DNA from: Nitrospinota bacterium
GTDB lineage: Bacteria > Nitrospinota_A > UBA7883 > JADGGD01
DNA: 7,071 nucleotides
Assembly: GCA_015229165.1 (NCBI GenBank)
Contig: JADGCD010000116.1
Location: 1-7,071 of the forward strand
Direction of reading: 5' to 3'
A program made the position numbers and the translations under genes. How positions within the stretch are numbered: the first letter of the stretch is position 1; every line of letters starts with the position of its first letter. Shown piece after piece: positions 6,072-7,071 of the stretch. The notes beneath the pieces are model-generated. The model was not told the DNA's origin, searched no databases, and saw only the letters and a list, made by a program, of their open reading frames with translations.

Positions 6072-6841
6072 AGAATGAGGGCCAATTGCCAGCGGGCACG
6101 AGAGCGGGAGAGCTTATAGATATTTCGATAGGTTCTGCAAAACAACGATTGCTGGAAGTTGTAAGGAAGTTCATTTCCCGAGAGTTTCAAATTAGCCCCT
6201 TCTCCTTTCTGAGTGAGAGCGACATTAAATGCGCGCTCTTTGGTCACTTGCGTGCCGAATTTGGGGAAGAAGGAAAGATCCCAATATCCGGCACAATCGG
6301 ACAAGAGCGTGTAAGCTCTTGCCAAGAAGTCGGTAATCGACGTTTTGTAGCGCGAAGCGATTTTGACATCAATCTGATTCATTCTGAATACCCATGGGAT
6401 CAAGACGAGAATCGTTGGAATGCGCATTCCAAGATCGATATTGTGTGTCTGGATCCAAGATCAAAAAACACAAAAGATCCGTACTTCCTTTGGTGGCAAG
6501 ACTTGCTTGTGGGGATTGAACTGAAGATTTGCACACCAGACTATGAAATTCTCAACCAGGTGGGCGCATCAATCGCAGATGCTGTTCACAAGTTAGAGGT
6601 CTACAAGAATAGAGGTCATGTTAAGGACTTCTCGTGGCTCTCTCTATGCTTTGTCTTGGATGAGTACATGAACTATGGGAAGTTTTTGCGAGAGTGTAAA
6701 GAAGGTGTGAGCGGCATAACGCATGCCGCTGAAGTTTTGGTGAAGCGAAAACAGGCTCTTATGCTAGTCGATGTGTCCGCACTTGATTATGATAATGTTT
6801 ATGCAGTCACGCCTGCGTCGCTGTATTTGATCAAATACTAG
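6068..6841 (+). CDS. Uncharacterised protein with a PD-(D/E)XK nuclease-like motif
   Basis: I do not recognise a named family. The 257-residue protein has no signal peptide or membrane segment. It shows a helix SESDIKCALFGHLRAEFG (48-66, E50), then INLIHSEYPW (101-110), KIDIVCLD (122-129) and LLVGIELKI (146-154). D124, E151 and K153 fit the D...ExK core of PD-(D/E)XK nucleases, with E50 or E107 as possible extra metal ligands. The later helix DAVHKLEVYK and strand SWLSLCFVLDEY match the usual continuation of that fold. The substrate is unknown. The ATG overlaps the lipoprotein stop as ATGA and has no Shine-Dalgarno, so its translation probably depends on ribosomes finishing the lipoprotein. 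Composition (43% GC in a sample) matches foreign DNA. A non-cleaving PD-(D/E)XK relative is the main alternative. Coding call is firm, nuclease call is inference. Confidence 0.72.
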   Translation: MKNEGQLPAGTRAGELIDISIGSAKQRLLEVVRKFISREFQISPFSFLSESDIKCALFGHLRAEFGEEGKIPISGTIGQERVSSCQEVGNRRFVARSDFDINLIHSEYPWDQDENRWNAHSKIDIVCLDPRSKNTKDPYFLWWQDLLVGIELKICTPDYEILNQVGASIADAVHKLEVYKNRGHVKDFSWLSLCFVLDEYMNYGKFLRECKEGVSGITHAAEVLVKRKQALMLVDVSALDYDNVYAVTPASLYLIKY

Positions 6842-7071
6842 TGGCGATTCTGGTAGATAAGTGCGCTTCTCCCTTCTCGCTCTTTATTCCTTCCGATTTT
6901 CGTCACTCAACGCTTCGTCGCTATATGAATGCGCCAGGCATGGGGACGATGGTGCGATCGGCATGCCCGAATGAAATAAAGGGTGGGCCGAGCGCCTCGT
7001 CGTTGAATACCTATTTTGTGTACAGTGACGGTATTGACCTGACAGTGGCCCCTGTCGGGGTAGTTTCTTAG
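6841..7071 (+). CDS. 76-residue hypothetical protein, third gene of the cassette
   Basis: The GTG at 6841 shares one base with the TAG of the nuclease-like gene (TAGTG), and the frame ends at TAG on the last base of the window. No ribosome site is visible, as for the gene before it, so coupling by stop/start reinitiation is the plausible route. I recognise no domain, signal peptide or membrane segment. The sequence is mixed polar, with SDFRHSTLRRYM (residues 18-29) and a C-terminal YSDGIDLTVAPVGVV. An internal ATG at 6925 has no better ribosome site. It could be a partner or immunity-type protein of the nuclease, or a non-functional frame. I cannot choose between these. Confidence 0.45.
   Translation: MAILVDKCASPFSLFIPSDFRHSTLRRYMNAPGMGTMVRSACPNEIKGGPSASSLNTYFVYSDGIDLTVAPVGVVS

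Noticed and set aside
5834..6427. 197-residue minus-strand ORF in the low-GC block
   Set aside because: It spans the lipoprotein/nuclease junction in antisense, has no ribosome site support or domain, and both + strand genes there are better supported.
1..7071. tRNA, rRNA, CRISPR array or insertion sequence
   Set aside because: No cloverleaf-like tract, no regularly spaced repeats, no transposase or integrase frame and no long terminal inverted repeats were seen on reading both strands.

Overview
The window looks like chromosomal DNA of a Gram-negative bacterium. The grounds are a lipoprotein with a classical lipobox and no Asp at +2, a Tat-signal oxidoreductase, a YdcH-type (DUF465) small protein and TsaB. 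I cannot name a genus from sequence alone. All the genes I accept are on the + strand.

There are three composition blocks, judged from hand counts of 120-base samples. Block 1 (1-974, about 50% GC in the sample at 181-300) is the 3' part of a polytopic GT-C/GT39-like membrane glycosyltransferase that runs off the left edge. Block 2 (about 1100-4840, 76% GC at 1201-1320 and 62% at 4681-4800) holds tsaB (TTG start), a 4-base-overlapping DUF465 gene, a 293-base non-coding leader rich in inverted repeats, a soluble PAS-PAS histidine kinase with no adjacent response regulator, and the N-terminal half of a Tat-exported FAD amine oxidase. The oxidase stops exactly where composition drops. Block 3 (4841-7071, 40% GC at 4841-4960, 51% at 5041-5160, 43% at 6421-6540) starts with a 202-base spacer carrying a strong sigma70-type promoter and a short ORF with a good Shine-Dalgarno. 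Then come three chained genes: a beta-propeller-like lipoprotein, a PD-(D/E)XK-nuclease-like protein overlapping it by ATGA, and a 76-residue orphan overlapping by one base, which ends on the last base of the window.

Block 2 is mostly housekeeping and sensory. TsaB belongs to tRNA t6A synthesis and appears to be co-translated with the DUF465 protein. The kinase has its own structured leader. Block 3 looks like acquired DNA that replaced or interrupted the 3' half of the oxidase gene. Its lipoprotein-nuclease-orphan cassette, with stop/start overlaps and no visible ribosome site on the second and third genes, is the best candidate here for an undescribed system, but its function is not known from sequence.
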